From assembly GCA_963798855.1 (NCBI GenBank), contig CAWCUU010000001.1, positions 1,054,001-1,118,000 of the forward strand: a stretch of DNA of 64,000 bases, read 5' to 3'. A program made the position numbers and the translations under genes. Positions 49,606-58,915 of this stretch are shown in pieces. Position 1 is the first letter of the stretch, and every line of letters begins with the position of its first letter. The notes beneath the pieces were generated by a model. That model had not been told where the DNA came from. It searched no databases and saw only the letters and a list, made by a program, of their open reading frames with translations. The stretch is from CAWCUU01 sp963798855. GTDB taxonomy: Bacteria > Gemmatimonadota > Gemmatimonadetes > Longimicrobiales > RSA9.

Positions 49606-50916
49606 GTGAGAAGACTGCGGGGCGGCAGTGCAGGCATCGTGATGGTGGCGCTGCTCGGCCTCGTCTCGCCCGCCCGTTCCCAGCAGGGCTATCGCCCCAG
49701 CGCCGAGAACCTCACCGCCCGTGAGCGCTTTCGCGACGACCGGTTCGGGCTCTTCATCCACTGGGGGATCTACTCGGTTCTGGGTGACGGCGAGTGGGTC
49801 GTGGAGAACCACCGAATTCCCGCGAAGCGCTACGAGCTCGTGGCCACGCAGTTCGACCCGGTGAAGTTCGATGCGGCCGCCTGGGTGTCGCTCGCCCGGG
49901 CCGCGGGCATGAGATACATCACCATCACGGCCAAACACCACGACGGCTTCGCGATGTTCGACTCGAAGGTCTCCGACTGGGACATCGTCGACCGCACACC
50001 CTACGGCAAGGACCCACTGAAGGCGCTGGCGGACGAGGGCCAGAGGCAGGACATCCAGCTCTTCTTCTACTATTCACAGCTCGACTGGCACGATCCGGAC
50101 TACTACCCGCGGGGCCAGACAGGGCAGTACTCGGCCCGTCCGGACTCGGGCAACTGGTCGAAATACCTCGACTATATGGACGCGCAGCTCACGGAGCTGC
50201 TCACGAGCTACGGGCCGATCGCGGGCATCTGGTTCGACGGCTGGTGGGACAGGCCCGACGCCGACTGGCGGCTCGAGCGCACGTATGCGCTCATTCACCG
50301 CCTCCAGCCGGCGGCGCTGATCGGCTCGAACCACCACACCGCTCCCAATCCGGGTGAGGATTTCCAGATGTTCGAGAAGGACCTGCCCGGGCAGAACACG
50401 GCCGGCTTCAACACGAGGGTGGTCAGCGCGCTTCCGCTGGAGACCGCCGAAACGATCAACGACTCGTGGGGCTTCAACCTGGCGGACACCCACTTCAAGA
50501 GCGTGGCGGACCTGGTCCGACTCCTGGTGAAGGCGGCGGGGCACGACGCGAACCTGCTCCTCAACATCGGCCCGCGCCCCGACGGCACGATCGACCCGGA
50601 GCAGGCGGAGCGGCTACGGGGCGTCGGCACGTGGCTTCGGCGCGACGGCGCCTCCATCTACGGGACTCGGGGCGGTCCCGTGAAGCCGCAGCCGTGGGGC
50701 GTCACTACGCAGCGGGGGGACACGGTGTTCGTGCACGTGCTCGACTGGGAACAACCGCTGCTGGCGCTTCCCGCGCTGCCGAAGAGGGTGGCTTCGGCAG
50801 CGATGCTCGATGCCCGGACGCCGGTGTCGTTCACGCAGAATGCCGAAGGCGTCGTCCTCACGCTCCCGCCGGCGCGCGAAGGGGAGGTGGACCGGGTGGT
50901 GGTGCTGACGTACTGA
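49606..50916 (+). CDS. GH29 alpha-L-fucosidase
   Basis: 436 residues from GTG 49606, with a short signal ending PARSQQ. GH29 landmarks: RFGLFIHWGIYSVLGDGEWV, MRYITITAKHHDGFAMFDSKVSDWDIVDRTPYGKD, and the nucleophile Asp in GPIAGIWFDGWWD, with LLLNIGPRPDGTI near the end. It removes terminal alpha-L-fucose. Fucose caps xyloglucan side chains, which fits the GH9/GH3/GH31 genes nearby, though fucosylated glycans of other origin are equally possible. Thirteen bp after the PIG-L gene. A tandem GAGGGC repeat follows within five bases of the stop. Confidence 0.92.
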   Translation: MRRLRGGSAGIVMVALLGLVSPARSQQGYRPSAENLTARERFRDDRFGLFIHWGIYSVLGDGEWVVENHRIPAKRYELVATQFDPVKFDAAAWVSLARAAGMRYITITAKHHDGFAMFDSKVSDWDIVDRTPYGKDPLKALADEGQRQDIQLFFYYSQLDWHDPDYYPRGQTGQYSARPDSGNWSKYLDYMDAQLTELLTSYGPIAGIWFDGWWDRPDADWRLERTYALIHRLQPAALIGSNHHTAPNPGEDFQMFEKDLPGQNTAGFNTRVVSALPLETAETINDSWGFNLADTHFKSVADLVRLLVKAAGHDANLLLNIGPRPDGTIDPEQAERLRGVGTWLRRDGASIYGTRGGPVKPQPWGVTTQRGDTVFVHVLDWEQPLLALPALPKRVASAAMLDARTPVSFTQNAEGVVLTLPPAREGEVDRVVVLTY

Positions 50917-50920
50917 TCCC

Positions 50921-50992
<72 letters not shown>

Positions 50993-51303
50993 ATGCGGCG
51001 AGCGCGTCCAGCACGGTCGCGCGTGACCGTGCGAAAGAACGGCCCGCCGGATCATCGGTCATCGGCCGATCCGGGGGCGGCTCGCATTCCTCGTAGCTGG
51101 GCCGGGAGGACGTCCTAGTAGGCCTTGAAGCAGCGTACCCCTGCGGATGTGGCGGCGCGCGGACCGTGGGGCCGGCGCGGGAAGTAGCGGAGCAGGGCGT
51201 TGGCTGGAAGTCGGTGCCCTGCGCAGAAACGGTCTGGTCACCTCCGCACCGGGTCGGATAGGTTGCACGGTCCCTTGACCGTTTGCCTTCGACCGGAGGA
51301 CTC

Positions 51304-52917
51304 ATGCCCCTGGCTCGCGCCCCGCGCGCTCGTCCGCCGCACCGCCTCGTCGCGCTTTCCTGCCTCATCTTGCCACTCCGCCTCGTAACGCCCCTGCTGC
51401 TCGCCTCGGCATTGGCCCTCGTGCCCCATGCGGCTCGGGCGCAGACCGGCGCCCTGGCCGGGCTCGACGCCTATATAGCGTCCGCGATGAGGGACTGGCA
51501 GGTGCCCGGTCTGGCCATCGCCGTGGTCAAGGCCGACTCGGTGATCTTCGCGCGGGGCTATGGCGTGAGGGAGCTGGGCAAGCCCGGCGCTGTCGACGAG
51601 AACACGTTGTTCAACATCGCGTCGACGTCCAAGGCGTTCACCGTCGCGGCGCTGGGCATGCTGGTGGATGAGGGGAAGCTCTCGTGGGACGATCCCGTCA
51701 TCCGGCACCTCCCCGAGTTCTCGCTCCAGGACCCGTGGGTCACCCGCGAGGTGCGGGTGCGCGACCTTCTGACGCACCGCGTCGGCGTGGCACGCGACGA
51801 CAACCTGTGGATCGCGGGGGCCTACACGCGGGAGCAGATCATCCGGCACTTTCGCTACCTGCCCCAGGTGCGGGGGTTCCGGGCCGGCTACGGCTACAAC
51901 AACCTCATGTTCATCGCCGCGGGCGAGGTGGTGGGTCGGGTATCGGGCGTCGGGTGGGACGACTTCGTCCAGCGCCGCATCTTCACGCCTCTCGGCATGA
52001 CCCGAACGACCTCGCGGATGGCGGTGGTGGAGAAGACGCACGACGTGTCCGGCTCCCACGCGAAGATCGACGGCCGCGTCCAGGCGGTGCCACGGCGCGA
52101 CTACGATGACATCGGCGGCGCCGGCGCCATCTGGTCCAGCGTGCGCGACATGGCCCAATGGGTACGTATGCAGCTCGGCGACGGCGTCTACGGGGGCAAG
52201 CGGCTGCTGAGCGACTCGGTCATCGCCGAGATGCGCACGCCCCAGGTCTTCATTCCGATGGACAGCGTGGATCGCCGCCTCTTCCCGGAGCGCCACCTCA
52301 ACGCCTATGGCCTGGCGTGGGACGTACAGGAGTACCGGGGCCGCGTCCTGATCGACCATTCGGGCTGGCTCAACAACACCCGCACGCAGGTGGGCTTCAT
52401 CCCCTCGGAGGGGATCGGCGTCGTGGCGATCGCCAATGTCGACGCGAGCGAGCTCCAGCACGCTCTCATGTTCCGGGTCCTCGACGCGCTGCTGGGCGAG
52501 AAGCCGACGGACTGGAGCGGCAGGATCCTGGAGGTCGCCCGGCGCGAGGAAGAGCGCGCGGCGCAGCGACTCAAGGAGCTGGAAGCGTCGCGGCTGAAGG
52601 GAACGTCCCCGTCGCTCCCGCTCGATGCCTACGCCGGCACGTACCTCAGCGACCTGTGGGGCGAGATGACCGTGAGCCGCGAGGGCGACGGTCTCGTGTT
52701 ACGCTACACTTCCGACTTCGTCGCGGACCTGGAGCACTGGCACCACGACATCTTCCGGGCGAGGTGGCGTACGGCGGGAGACGGCAGCTCGTTCGTCACC
52801 TTCGTCCTGGACGAGCGAGGCAGGATCACCGGAATGACGGTGGAAGACTTCGGGAGCTACGAGCGCGCGGGGGCGGGCGCGAGTGCGGGCACCGGATCGG
52901 CCCTGCCGGCGCCATGA
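51304..52917 (+). CDS. Exported serine hydrolase with DUF3471-like C-terminal domain
   Basis: 537 residues from ATG 51304, six bases after GGAGG. Signal peptide LVTPLLLASALALVPHAARAQ. Class C beta-lactamase fold: S-x-x-K in N-I-A-S-T-S-K-A-F, Y-x-N in G-Y-G-Y-N-N-L-M-F, and H-x-G replaced by DHSGWLNNTRTQVGFIP. DLLTHRVGVARDDNLW and IFTPLGMTRTT are family-typical. A linker helix (EVARREEERAAQRLKELEAS) leads to a DUF3471-like beta domain (LDAYAGTYLSDLWGEMTVSREGDGLVLRY). Such enzymes act as esterases or peptidases on unknown substrates. Stands alone, read away from the glycan locus. Confidence 0.9.
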   Translation: MPLARAPRARPPHRLVALSCLILPLRLVTPLLLASALALVPHAARAQTGALAGLDAYIASAMRDWQVPGLAIAVVKADSVIFARGYGVRELGKPGAVDENTLFNIASTSKAFTVAALGMLVDEGKLSWDDPVIRHLPEFSLQDPWVTREVRVRDLLTHRVGVARDDNLWIAGAYTREQIIRHFRYLPQVRGFRAGYGYNNLMFIAAGEVVGRVSGVGWDDFVQRRIFTPLGMTRTTSRMAVVEKTHDVSGSHAKIDGRVQAVPRRDYDDIGGAGAIWSSVRDMAQWVRMQLGDGVYGGKRLLSDSVIAEMRTPQVFIPMDSVDRRLFPERHLNAYGLAWDVQEYRGRVLIDHSGWLNNTRTQVGFIPSEGIGVVAIANVDASELQHALMFRVLDALLGEKPTDWSGRILEVARREEERAAQRLKELEASRLKGTSPSLPLDAYAGTYLSDLWGEMTVSREGDGLVLRYTSDFVADLEHWHHDIFRARWRTAGDGSSFVTFVLDERGRITGMTVEDFGSYERAGAGASAGTGSALPAP

Positions 52918-52921
52918 TCAG

Positions 52922-53131
52922 TCAGTAAGGGGGCGCGAGTCGCCGGCTCTGGCGCGAGGTGAAGACCGCCGGACGGGACAGGGGCGGAGAGGCGGTGAAC
53001 GTCGACCCCTTGAATCGGCGGCGTTGCACGCCCGCCGACGAGGTCGCCCCGTCCGCTCCCATATCGGTCAGCAGCCCCTGACACGATCCAGCTCGATCAA
53101 CCCCCTCTTTCGCTCGAGTGACGAGGGCCAC
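52922..53131 (-). pseudogene. C-terminal histidine-kinase remnant, copy A
   Basis: The minus strand ends KGSTFTASPPLSRPAVFTSR then a stop at 52922. G-x-G-S-T-F-T-x-S-x-P is the usual close of a HATPase domain, and in a neighbouring frame GRGDLVGG stands where GGD/EL normally precedes it. No ATP-binding boxes remain. DNA similar to 56305-56400 (shared GCGAGTCGCCGGCTCT and GTGAACGTCGACCCC). A relic. Confidence 0.45.
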
Positions 53132-53184
53132 CTCGTAGAGTCGGACCCTTCACGGTCGAGCGCCTATCCACGAGGAGGGAGATC

Positions 53185-53908
53185 ATGTACCGCTTCGTGC
53201 CCATCGTCGTCTTCGGCGTCGCCACATTCGCGATTGGAGCGGGTGCCGCCGCCCAGATCCCGACGGAGTTCCGGAACCTCAAAGTGCTTCCCGAGGACAT
53301 CTCGCGCGACAGTCTGGTTCAGCTCATGCGCAGCTTCACCTTCGCTACCGGCCGTCTATGCGAGGGGTGTCACGTGATGGGCGAGAACGGATCGTTCGAG
53401 GGCGCGCGCTTCGACCTGGACGACAAGCTGCCCATGCGGCGGGCGAGGTCGCGCGAGATGGCGAGACCGAAGGCCGATCTCCTGCCGGGACTGCTTGCGC
53501 GTCAGGTCGCGGTCCACCTCGAGTGAAGATGGCATCGAAGATCGAGATCCATACCTGCGGCGGACGATGCCTCGGCCGGTGATCGCCACGGCGAGCGAGG
53601 CCGCCGTGGCCCGACCGGCGTCGCACGAGAATGCGTTGGAGGATGGGGTCTACGATTTCGGCGTGTGGGAGATGATGGAGCTGGCCAGGCAGCTTGAGGC
53701 AGATGGGAAGGTCGCCGAGGCGGCCGTCATCCTGGAGCTGAACGAGGAGTTCCATCCCCGCAGTGCCAGCATCCCGCGGGCGCGCGGCGAGCTCTACGAA
53801 GAGCTCCGGCGAACGCAGGACGCGGTTGCGGCGTATCACCGAGCGGTCGGGCTGAGGCCCAAGGACCAGCGTTCGCTCGAGCGGATACAGGCTCTCACCG
53901 GCAGATGA
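53185..53908 (+). pseudogene. Cytochrome c (reaction-centre cytochrome-like) plus TPR protein, frameshifted
   Basis: ATG 53185 with GGAGGG upstream. Signal peptide FVPIVVFGVATFAIGAGAAAQ, then the family-typical LKVLPEDISRDSLVQLMRSFTFATGRLCEGCHVMG with a CxxCH haem site and RFDLDDKLPMRRAR. Near 53500 the frame shifts: VEIHTC-like residues (KIEIHTC) occur in the second frame and PRPVIA in the third. The third frame carries YDFGVWEMMELARQLEADGK and TPR-like helices to 53908. In intact relatives a second CxxCH stands at HTCxxCH; here it is scrambled (CGGRCLG). At least two frame breaks, so the protein is not made as it stands. Confidence 0.6.
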
Positions 53909-54037
53909 GATCGGGCGCGGATGCTCCACCATGACCGCCAGGGTCGCAAACGCACGACGCCGTTTTGATCGGGCCCCTGAGTGCTTCCACCTTTCGCGAG
54001 GGCGGGGCTGGCGGTGCGAGGCGTACGGGATCATGAA

Positions 54038-55121
54038 ATGGTGATGCGCTGGCGTTCCATCGTCCTATACCTGGCGGCCTGGATCGTCGTGGCGGCGCTC
54101 ACGAGCACGCACACGGTCCTCGTCTACAGCGCGGAGGGGCCGGTCTCCACCAGCACCGTGCGCTATGTCGCGGTCACGAGCTTCAGCTATTGGTTGGTCT
54201 GGGCGGTAGCCGGACTCGTGGCGGTGCTCGCGGCCTGGCGCTTTCCGGTGGTGGAGCAGACGGGTCGATTGCGGAACCTCCTCGTCCACGCGACCCTCGC
54301 CCTGCTGGTCTCCGGCGCGGTCCTGGTCCCCTATCGGAGCCTGCGGCTCTGGGGAGGATTCCCGCCGCGAATCGATTTCGCCGCCGACTACGTCTTCCGG
54401 CTGAGTACCGGGATCCCGACGTACGCGATCATCGTCGGGCTCGTCTCGGTGAGCGAGCTTCGAAGGCGGGCATCTCGAGCGCAGCGGAAGACGGCGGAGC
54501 CTCTCGGCGCACCTCGCCCGCACGCGGCTCGAGGCCCTGCAGGCGAGAATCCGTCCGCACTTTCTCTACAACACGATCAACGGCATCCAGTCCCTCGTGA
54601 CGGAGGATCCACGAAGAGCGGAGGACATGCTCGCGGAGCTGGGGACGGTTCTGAGATGGGCGATCGACGCCCCGGATGCCGCCGAAGTCCGGCTCACCCA
54701 GGAGCTGCGCGTGGTCGCGTCCTATCTGCGGATTCAGGCGGAGAGGTTCGAGGAACGTCTGGACGTACGGATGGACGTGGAGCCCGCGGTGCTTTCGGCG
54801 CTCCTTCCTCCATTGATCCTCCAGCCGCTCGTCGAGAACGCCTTGGAGCACGGAGTGGTGCCCCGCCGGAGCGGCGGTCGCATCGAGGTCCTCGCTCGAA
54901 AGGAGGGCGATCTGCTCAAGATCCGCGTCCAGGACAATGGCCCCGGCCTGGATGAAGGGGCTTCGGACCTACGGGCCGGAGTAGGTCTCGCCACCACCCG
55001 GTCCCGGCTGGAAGCACAGTATGGCAGGGAGGCATCCATCACGGTGCGGAACCGCCCAGAAGGCGGGGTGGTCGCGACCTTGACGTTGCCCTTTCGCCCT
55101 TCTTCGACGGAGTCCGCTTGA
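54038..55121 (+). CDS. LytS/YehU-type sensor histidine kinase, one frame break
   Basis: ATG 54038. Four hydrophobic helices in the first ~150 residues (RWRSIVLYLAAWIVVAAL, VTSFSYWLVWAVAGLVAVLAAW, LLVHATLALLVSGAVLVPY, STGIPTYAIIVGLVSV). Near 54490 the frame changes; the new frame carries the His_kinase box LEALQARIRPHFLYNTINGIQSL (phosphoacceptor His in R-P-H-F-L-Y-N). The HATPase part reads LPPLILQPLVENALEHGVVPR, VQDNGPGLD and GVGLATTRSRLEAQYG. It overlaps the regulator gene by four bases. Length fits the family once repaired. The signal is unknown; such pairs often respond to cell-wall or nutrient state. Confidence 0.82.
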
Positions 55122-55909
55122 TCCGCGCGGTCATCGTCGACGATGAGGCTCCGGCTCGACGGCGTCTGCGCCGGCTCGTCGAGGAGGAGCCCGACGTCGT
55201 GGTGGTTTCGGAGTGCGCGGACGGACAGGAGGCGGTGCGCGCCGTCGCCGAAACCAGGCCGGATCTGCTTTTCCTGGATATCCGCATGCCGGAGATGAGC
55301 GGCCTGGACGTCCTCAAGTCTGTCGGTCCGGACCGCGTGCCGGCTGTCGTCCTGGTTACCGCGCTGAGCGACCACGCCTTGGAGGCATACGAGCTTCGCG
55401 CCATCGACTACCTCGTGAAGCCCTTCACACGCGCTCGCTTCGCCGAAACAATGACACGCGTTAGGCGCCTTCTGTCGCGTGGAGCGTCGCACGACGATCT
55501 GCTGCGCGATCTGGACGCACTTCTACGGGTCAGCGCGACCGCGCGGCCAGGGACCCTGCTCGGTCCGACAAGGGCGGCTGATCCATCTCCGACAGCGCAG
55601 GATCGTGCCGTGGAGGGTGCCGGCCGAAGCATCCGGATCCACACCGAAGACGGTGACTACCTCCAGCGGGGATCCTTGACCGAGGTGGCCGAGCGGCTCG
55701 ACGCGAAGCGCTTCATGCGCGTGCACAACTCGCACATCGTAAATCTCGACTGCGTTCGCGAGGTCCGACCCTCCGGGCACGGCGACTACGCCTCCTGCTC
55801 GACGATGGGAGCTCGAGCCGGTGAGCCGGAGCTCGGGCGAACGGCTCAAACGTCGGCTCGTCTTACCGAAAAGATGAGCACTTCGAGCCAGCGACCGCTC
55901 ACGAGGTGA
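55118..55909 (+). CDS. LytTR-family response regulator, damaged C-terminus
   Basis: 263 residues from TTG 55118, overlapping the kinase gene. The receiver has the acidic pair (VIVDDEAPARRRL), phosphoacceptor Asp in LLFLDIRMPEMSG, Thr/Ala of LVTALSDHALEAYELRAIDYLVKPF, and Lys. A linker leads to a LytTR domain: IRIHTEDGDYLQRGSLTEVAERLDAKRFMRVHNSHIVNLDCVREVRPSGHGDYA. After that the normal YxLLLDDG...VSRS...RLKRRL tail is found only in other frames (from about 55793), so the last strands are scrambled by indels. Binds tandem direct repeats in the family; targets unknown. Confidence 0.82.
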   Translation: MIRAVIVDDEAPARRRLRRLVEEEPDVVVVSECADGQEAVRAVAETRPDLLFLDIRMPEMSGLDVLKSVGPDRVPAVVLVTALSDHALEAYELRAIDYLVKPFTRARFAETMTRVRRLLSRGASHDDLLRDLDALLRVSATARPGTLLGPTRAADPSPTAQDRAVEGAGRSIRIHTEDGDYLQRGSLTEVAERLDAKRFMRVHNSHIVNLDCVREVRPSGHGDYASCSTMGARAGEPELGRTAQTSARLTEKMSTSSQRPLTR

Positions 55910-56024
55910 GTCGCGTCGCTCCCGGCCAGGTACACGTCCGCAGGCGAACATCCGCGTCCCGCCGGCACCGCGGCGCGGCGGCCGGGCACGCGGACGACGA
56001 AGTATTTCGACGTGCTCGGCCGTC

Positions 56025-56216
56025 GTGCAATGTGTCGCCGCACGCACGCTCGAGAAGATCAGGGCGCAGCCGGGACGGTATCGCTTCGATGTTCTGCTCG
56101 ACTCACGTCGCAGCGCAGGCGCTGCTGCTGGCCGGCCCGGGCATTTACGGCGTCATCGCCTACACCGTCGGTCGCCGCCGGCGCGAGATCGGGATTCGAA
56201 TCGTTCCGCGGACCCG
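56025..56216 (+). pseudogene. MacB/FtsX-type (ADOP) permease fragment
   Basis: Reads CVAARTLEKIRAQPGRYRFD in one frame and, after a break near 56105, ALLLAGPGIYGVIAYTVGRR and REIGIRI in another. The phrase LLLAxxGIYGVxAYxVxRRxREIGIR is the classical last-helix region of ADOP/MacB-like ABC permeases. Only about 60 codons survive and no ATPase gene is near. Confidence 0.65.
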
Positions 56217-56304
56217 TGGGTTTTCGGAAGCAACGCGCTGCTGCGCACGGATAACCGGCGGCAGCGAATTCGCCGACACCATCCAGCGGAGCGCCGAGAC
56301 GAAA

Positions 56305-56460
56305 TCAGTCGCGAGTCGCCGGCTCTGCAGCGCCCGCCGAGGGCAGGCTCAGAGTGAACGTCGACCCCTCTCCGAATCGGCTGCGGCCGATCGAGGTCGC
56401 CACCCATTCCACGGGCGAGGTCGCGCGGGAGGCGGTCCGACGCCGCTCCCCCACGCCGAA
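56305..56460 (-). pseudogene. C-terminal histidine-kinase remnant, copy B
   Basis: The minus strand gives RDLARGMGGDL in one frame and GEGSTFTLSLPSAGAAEPAT before a stop at 56305 in another, the usual end of a hybrid-type kinase HATPase domain (xLAxxMGGDLxxxSxxGxGSTFTLxLP). Related in DNA sequence to 52922-53131. Confidence 0.5.
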
Positions 56461-56498
56461 GCAGGATCACGGCAAGCCTGGCCCACCAACCGCTCGAT

Positions 56499-56985
56499 CT
56501 ACTGCAGGATGACATGTTCCCACGTGAACGGGTCCGCCGCCTTCGGATCGACGTGCAGGCGCAGCCACTCAATGACCGAAGGGGCGCCCGCATCGTTGAC
56601 GGGCGACTCGATGGGGCGGCCCGAGTCGGAGCACGGGGACGTGACGAACGCGATGAATCGGCCATCCACGGCACCCCGCATCGACGCGGTAGTCGTGGCT
56701 GTCGCGCTCGACGAGCAGGACGTTGCGTCGAAACGCAGCCAGCGGCGACAGGAGGTAACGACTGCTGATGGGCGTGAACGTCGCTCTTTCGACTCGATCG
56801 CCCGGGTGACACAGGTCCGCCTGGAAGAAGAGCGCAATGCCCACCGCGGTCTCGGGGACGGGGAGGAAGGAAGCTCGCGGCCGACGGGTGCCTCGGTGCG
56901 TGAAGACGTGCTGCGTCGGGATGTTGGTCGTGGCAGGGTCAGTCCGGGGCGGGTCGGATTCAGGATCCGGCCGGGTCGGAGGTCG
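56499..56985 (-). pseudogene. Remnant of an unrecognised protein gene, one frame break
   Basis: Two coding-like minus-strand frames join near 56685. The first reads TNIPTQHVFTHRGTRRPRAS, FLPVPETAVGIALFFQADLC, HPGDRVERATFTPISSRYLL and RNVLLVERDSHDYRVDAG. The second reads VDGRFIAFVTSPCSDSGRPI, then NDAGAPSVIEWLRLHVDP and DPFTWEHVILQ, ending at 56499. Together about 160 residues, without a clear start. No family recognised. Confidence 0.4.
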
Positions 56986-57169
56986 ACCTGCGGGGCTGAG
57001 CGATAGACGAGATGACTACGCTCACGGCGTGGTCCCAATCTGGCTTTCGATCGGATGCCGAGATGAAGCCAGCGCCCAACGCGGGGCGCTCGATCGGCGT
57101 CTGAATGCGTCTCGGTTCTCGAGAGCTAAGGAGAGCGCGAACCTTCGGCGCGCGCCCGGTACTGGGAAA

Positions 57170-57300
57170 CGCTCGGCAGCCCCTGCGCCCGCTCGGCGCC
57201 CGGCACGGCGCCCGGCTGGGCAAGCGCGCCCGCTCGGCGCCCGGCACGGCGCCCGGCACGGCGCCCGGCCCTGCGCCCGCTCGGGGCCCGGCTCTGCAGG
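57170..57300. repeat. GGCACGGCGCCC-type simple repeat
   Basis: Short irregular units of CGCTCGGCGCCCGGCACGGCGCCCGG are repeated about five times before the AbiEi-DUF559 gene. Together with 57301-57449 it forms a gene-poor upstream region. Confidence 0.6.
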
Positions 57301-57449
57301 CGCGGCGACGACGTATCCCGCGTCCTCGGCCGCCTCGCGCACCTCCTTCTGTCTCCTTCAGCCATTCCAACGCCCGGTCCCGGGCCGCATCGTTGGCGAT
57401 CCCGACGCCCACCCGACGCACCCGAGTCCCACGGCTATCGACCGGTGGC

Positions 57450-58382
57450 ATGAACCGAGAGATCGAGGCACGCGTACGCGCTCTTGCGGCACGACAACAC
57501 GGCGTCGTCGCGCGGTCGCAGCTCATTGACGTCGGGCTCTCACCCGCGGCGATCGGCCGTGGGGCGGCCTCCGGTCGCTTACGGCGACTGCATCGCGGCG
57601 TCTATCTGATCGGCCCGATCTACGCCGCCCGTGCGCGGGAGATGGCGGCGGTCCTGTCCGGTGGTCTCCATGCGCTCCTCAGCCACCTGTCGGCGGCGAG
57701 GCTCGTCGGCCTGCTGGCGGCGTCGCCGGCGAAGCCATCCGCGGCGCCCGTCAATGTCAGCATTCCCGGTATCGGCCGCGCCCGCCGACGGGGCGTTCGG
57801 TATTACCGGACAGCGGCGCTCGGCGACGACGAGCGAACCGTCATGGACGGCATCCCCGTCACGACGCCCGCGCGCACGCTCGTGGATATCGCCGGGATCC
57901 TCGGCGTTCGAGAGATCGAGCAGGCCGTGGCCACCGCAGAGCGCGAACGCCTCATCTCCGCTCACGAGCTGGCCGGCCTGCCGGAACGCTATCCGAACCG
58001 CCGCGGAATGGCCGCGCTGCGAGGCGTCCTCCGGGAGCTCGCGGAGCCAGCGTTCACCCGTTCGCCGGCGGAGCGCGCCGCGGTCGAGCTCTTCGTCGAC
58101 GCCGGCTTCCCGCGGCCCCACACCAACGTTCCGTACGGCCTCTTCGAGCTGGACATATTCTGGCCGGAGCTTGGAGTCGCCGTCGAGATCGACGGGTGGA
58201 CGCACCACTCGTCGCGCTCGCGGTTCGACGCGGACCGGCGCAAGGGCTTGTGGCTCGAGTCGCGAGGGATCGAAGTGATACGCCTCTCCTGGCGACAGAT
58301 CACGCGTGAACCCGTCCGCACGGTCGCCGAGCTTGCGCCGATTCTCGCCCGTGCACGGGAGGTTCGTGGCATCGCCGGGTGA
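57450..58382 (+). CDS. AbiEi-like HTH fused to DUF559 (Vsr-like) nuclease domain
   Basis: 310 residues from ATG 57450. Residues 1-60 are an AbiEi-type antitoxin N-terminal winged helix (RALAARQHGVVARSQLIDVG, SGRLRRLHRGVYLIG). Residues 70-180 match the AbiEi_4/DUF4095-like middle (LLSHLSAARLVGLL, GIPVTTPARTLVDIAGIL). Residues ~215-310 are a DUF559 endonuclease-like domain: NVPYGLFELDIFWPELGVAVEIDGWTHHSSRSRFDADRRKGLWL and GIEVIRLSWRQI, with D/E-x-E and H candidates for a PD-(D/E)xK-like site. It is a common actinobacterial and Gemmatimonadota fusion. No AbiEii partner is adjacent. Role in defence is plausible, not shown. Confidence 0.82.
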   Translation: MNREIEARVRALAARQHGVVARSQLIDVGLSPAAIGRGAASGRLRRLHRGVYLIGPIYAARAREMAAVLSGGLHALLSHLSAARLVGLLAASPAKPSAAPVNVSIPGIGRARRRGVRYYRTAALGDDERTVMDGIPVTTPARTLVDIAGILGVREIEQAVATAERERLISAHELAGLPERYPNRRGMAALRGVLRELAEPAFTRSPAERAAVELFVDAGFPRPHTNVPYGLFELDIFWPELGVAVEIDGWTHHSSRSRFDADRRKGLWLESRGIEVIRLSWRQITREPVRTVAELAPILARAREVRGIAG

Positions 58383-58669
58383 GCTCGCCGTGGGGTCGCC
58401 GGGTGGGCTCGTCGGGGGGGGGGTGGCCGCTTCGGTAGCTCCCTGATCGGGCCGCGGCCTGCGGTGGCCCTGTGTGAGCCGAGCGAAAGCGAGACCTCGA
58501 CGCAGAGGGCGGAGTCCACCTCCGTCTTCCGATCTGAAACCGAGACGAAGCCAGCGGCCGTGGCGGAGGACGCCGATCGGCGTGTGGACACGTCTCGGTT
58601 TGCGAGATGTGGCGAGATCCCGATCCGCCGCCCTGCATCGAGCGCTGGAACCGTGCGCTGCCCGGGCCG

Positions 58670-58812
58670 CCGCGCCCGCCTCGCCTACGGGATGACGCCG
58701 CGCCCGCAGGGTCGCCGCGCCCGCCTCGCCTACGGGATGACGCCGCGCCCGCAGGGTCGCCCCCGCCCACCTCGCCTGCGGAACGACGCCCCCCGCCCGC
58801 CTCGCGGGCGGA
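58670..58812. repeat. 45-bp minisatellite
   Basis: Two identical 45-base units (58670-58714 and 58715-58759, starting CCGCGCCCGCCTCGCCTACG) and two decaying ones. The whole stretch 58383-58915 is otherwise without a convincing gene. Confidence 0.75.
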
Positions 58813-58915
58813 GCGACGTCCCCGCCAAGCTCGTTCGACGCGGGGGGACGCCCCGGCCGCCCGCATGCCTCGCTCGCCGAGCACGCTCGCCGGGAGCCGT
58901 CTCGATACGCCCCGG

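Noticed and set aside
58670..58812. Possible CRISPR array
   Set aside because: The 45-bp units are directly adjacent with no spacers, and no cas gene is present anywhere in the window.
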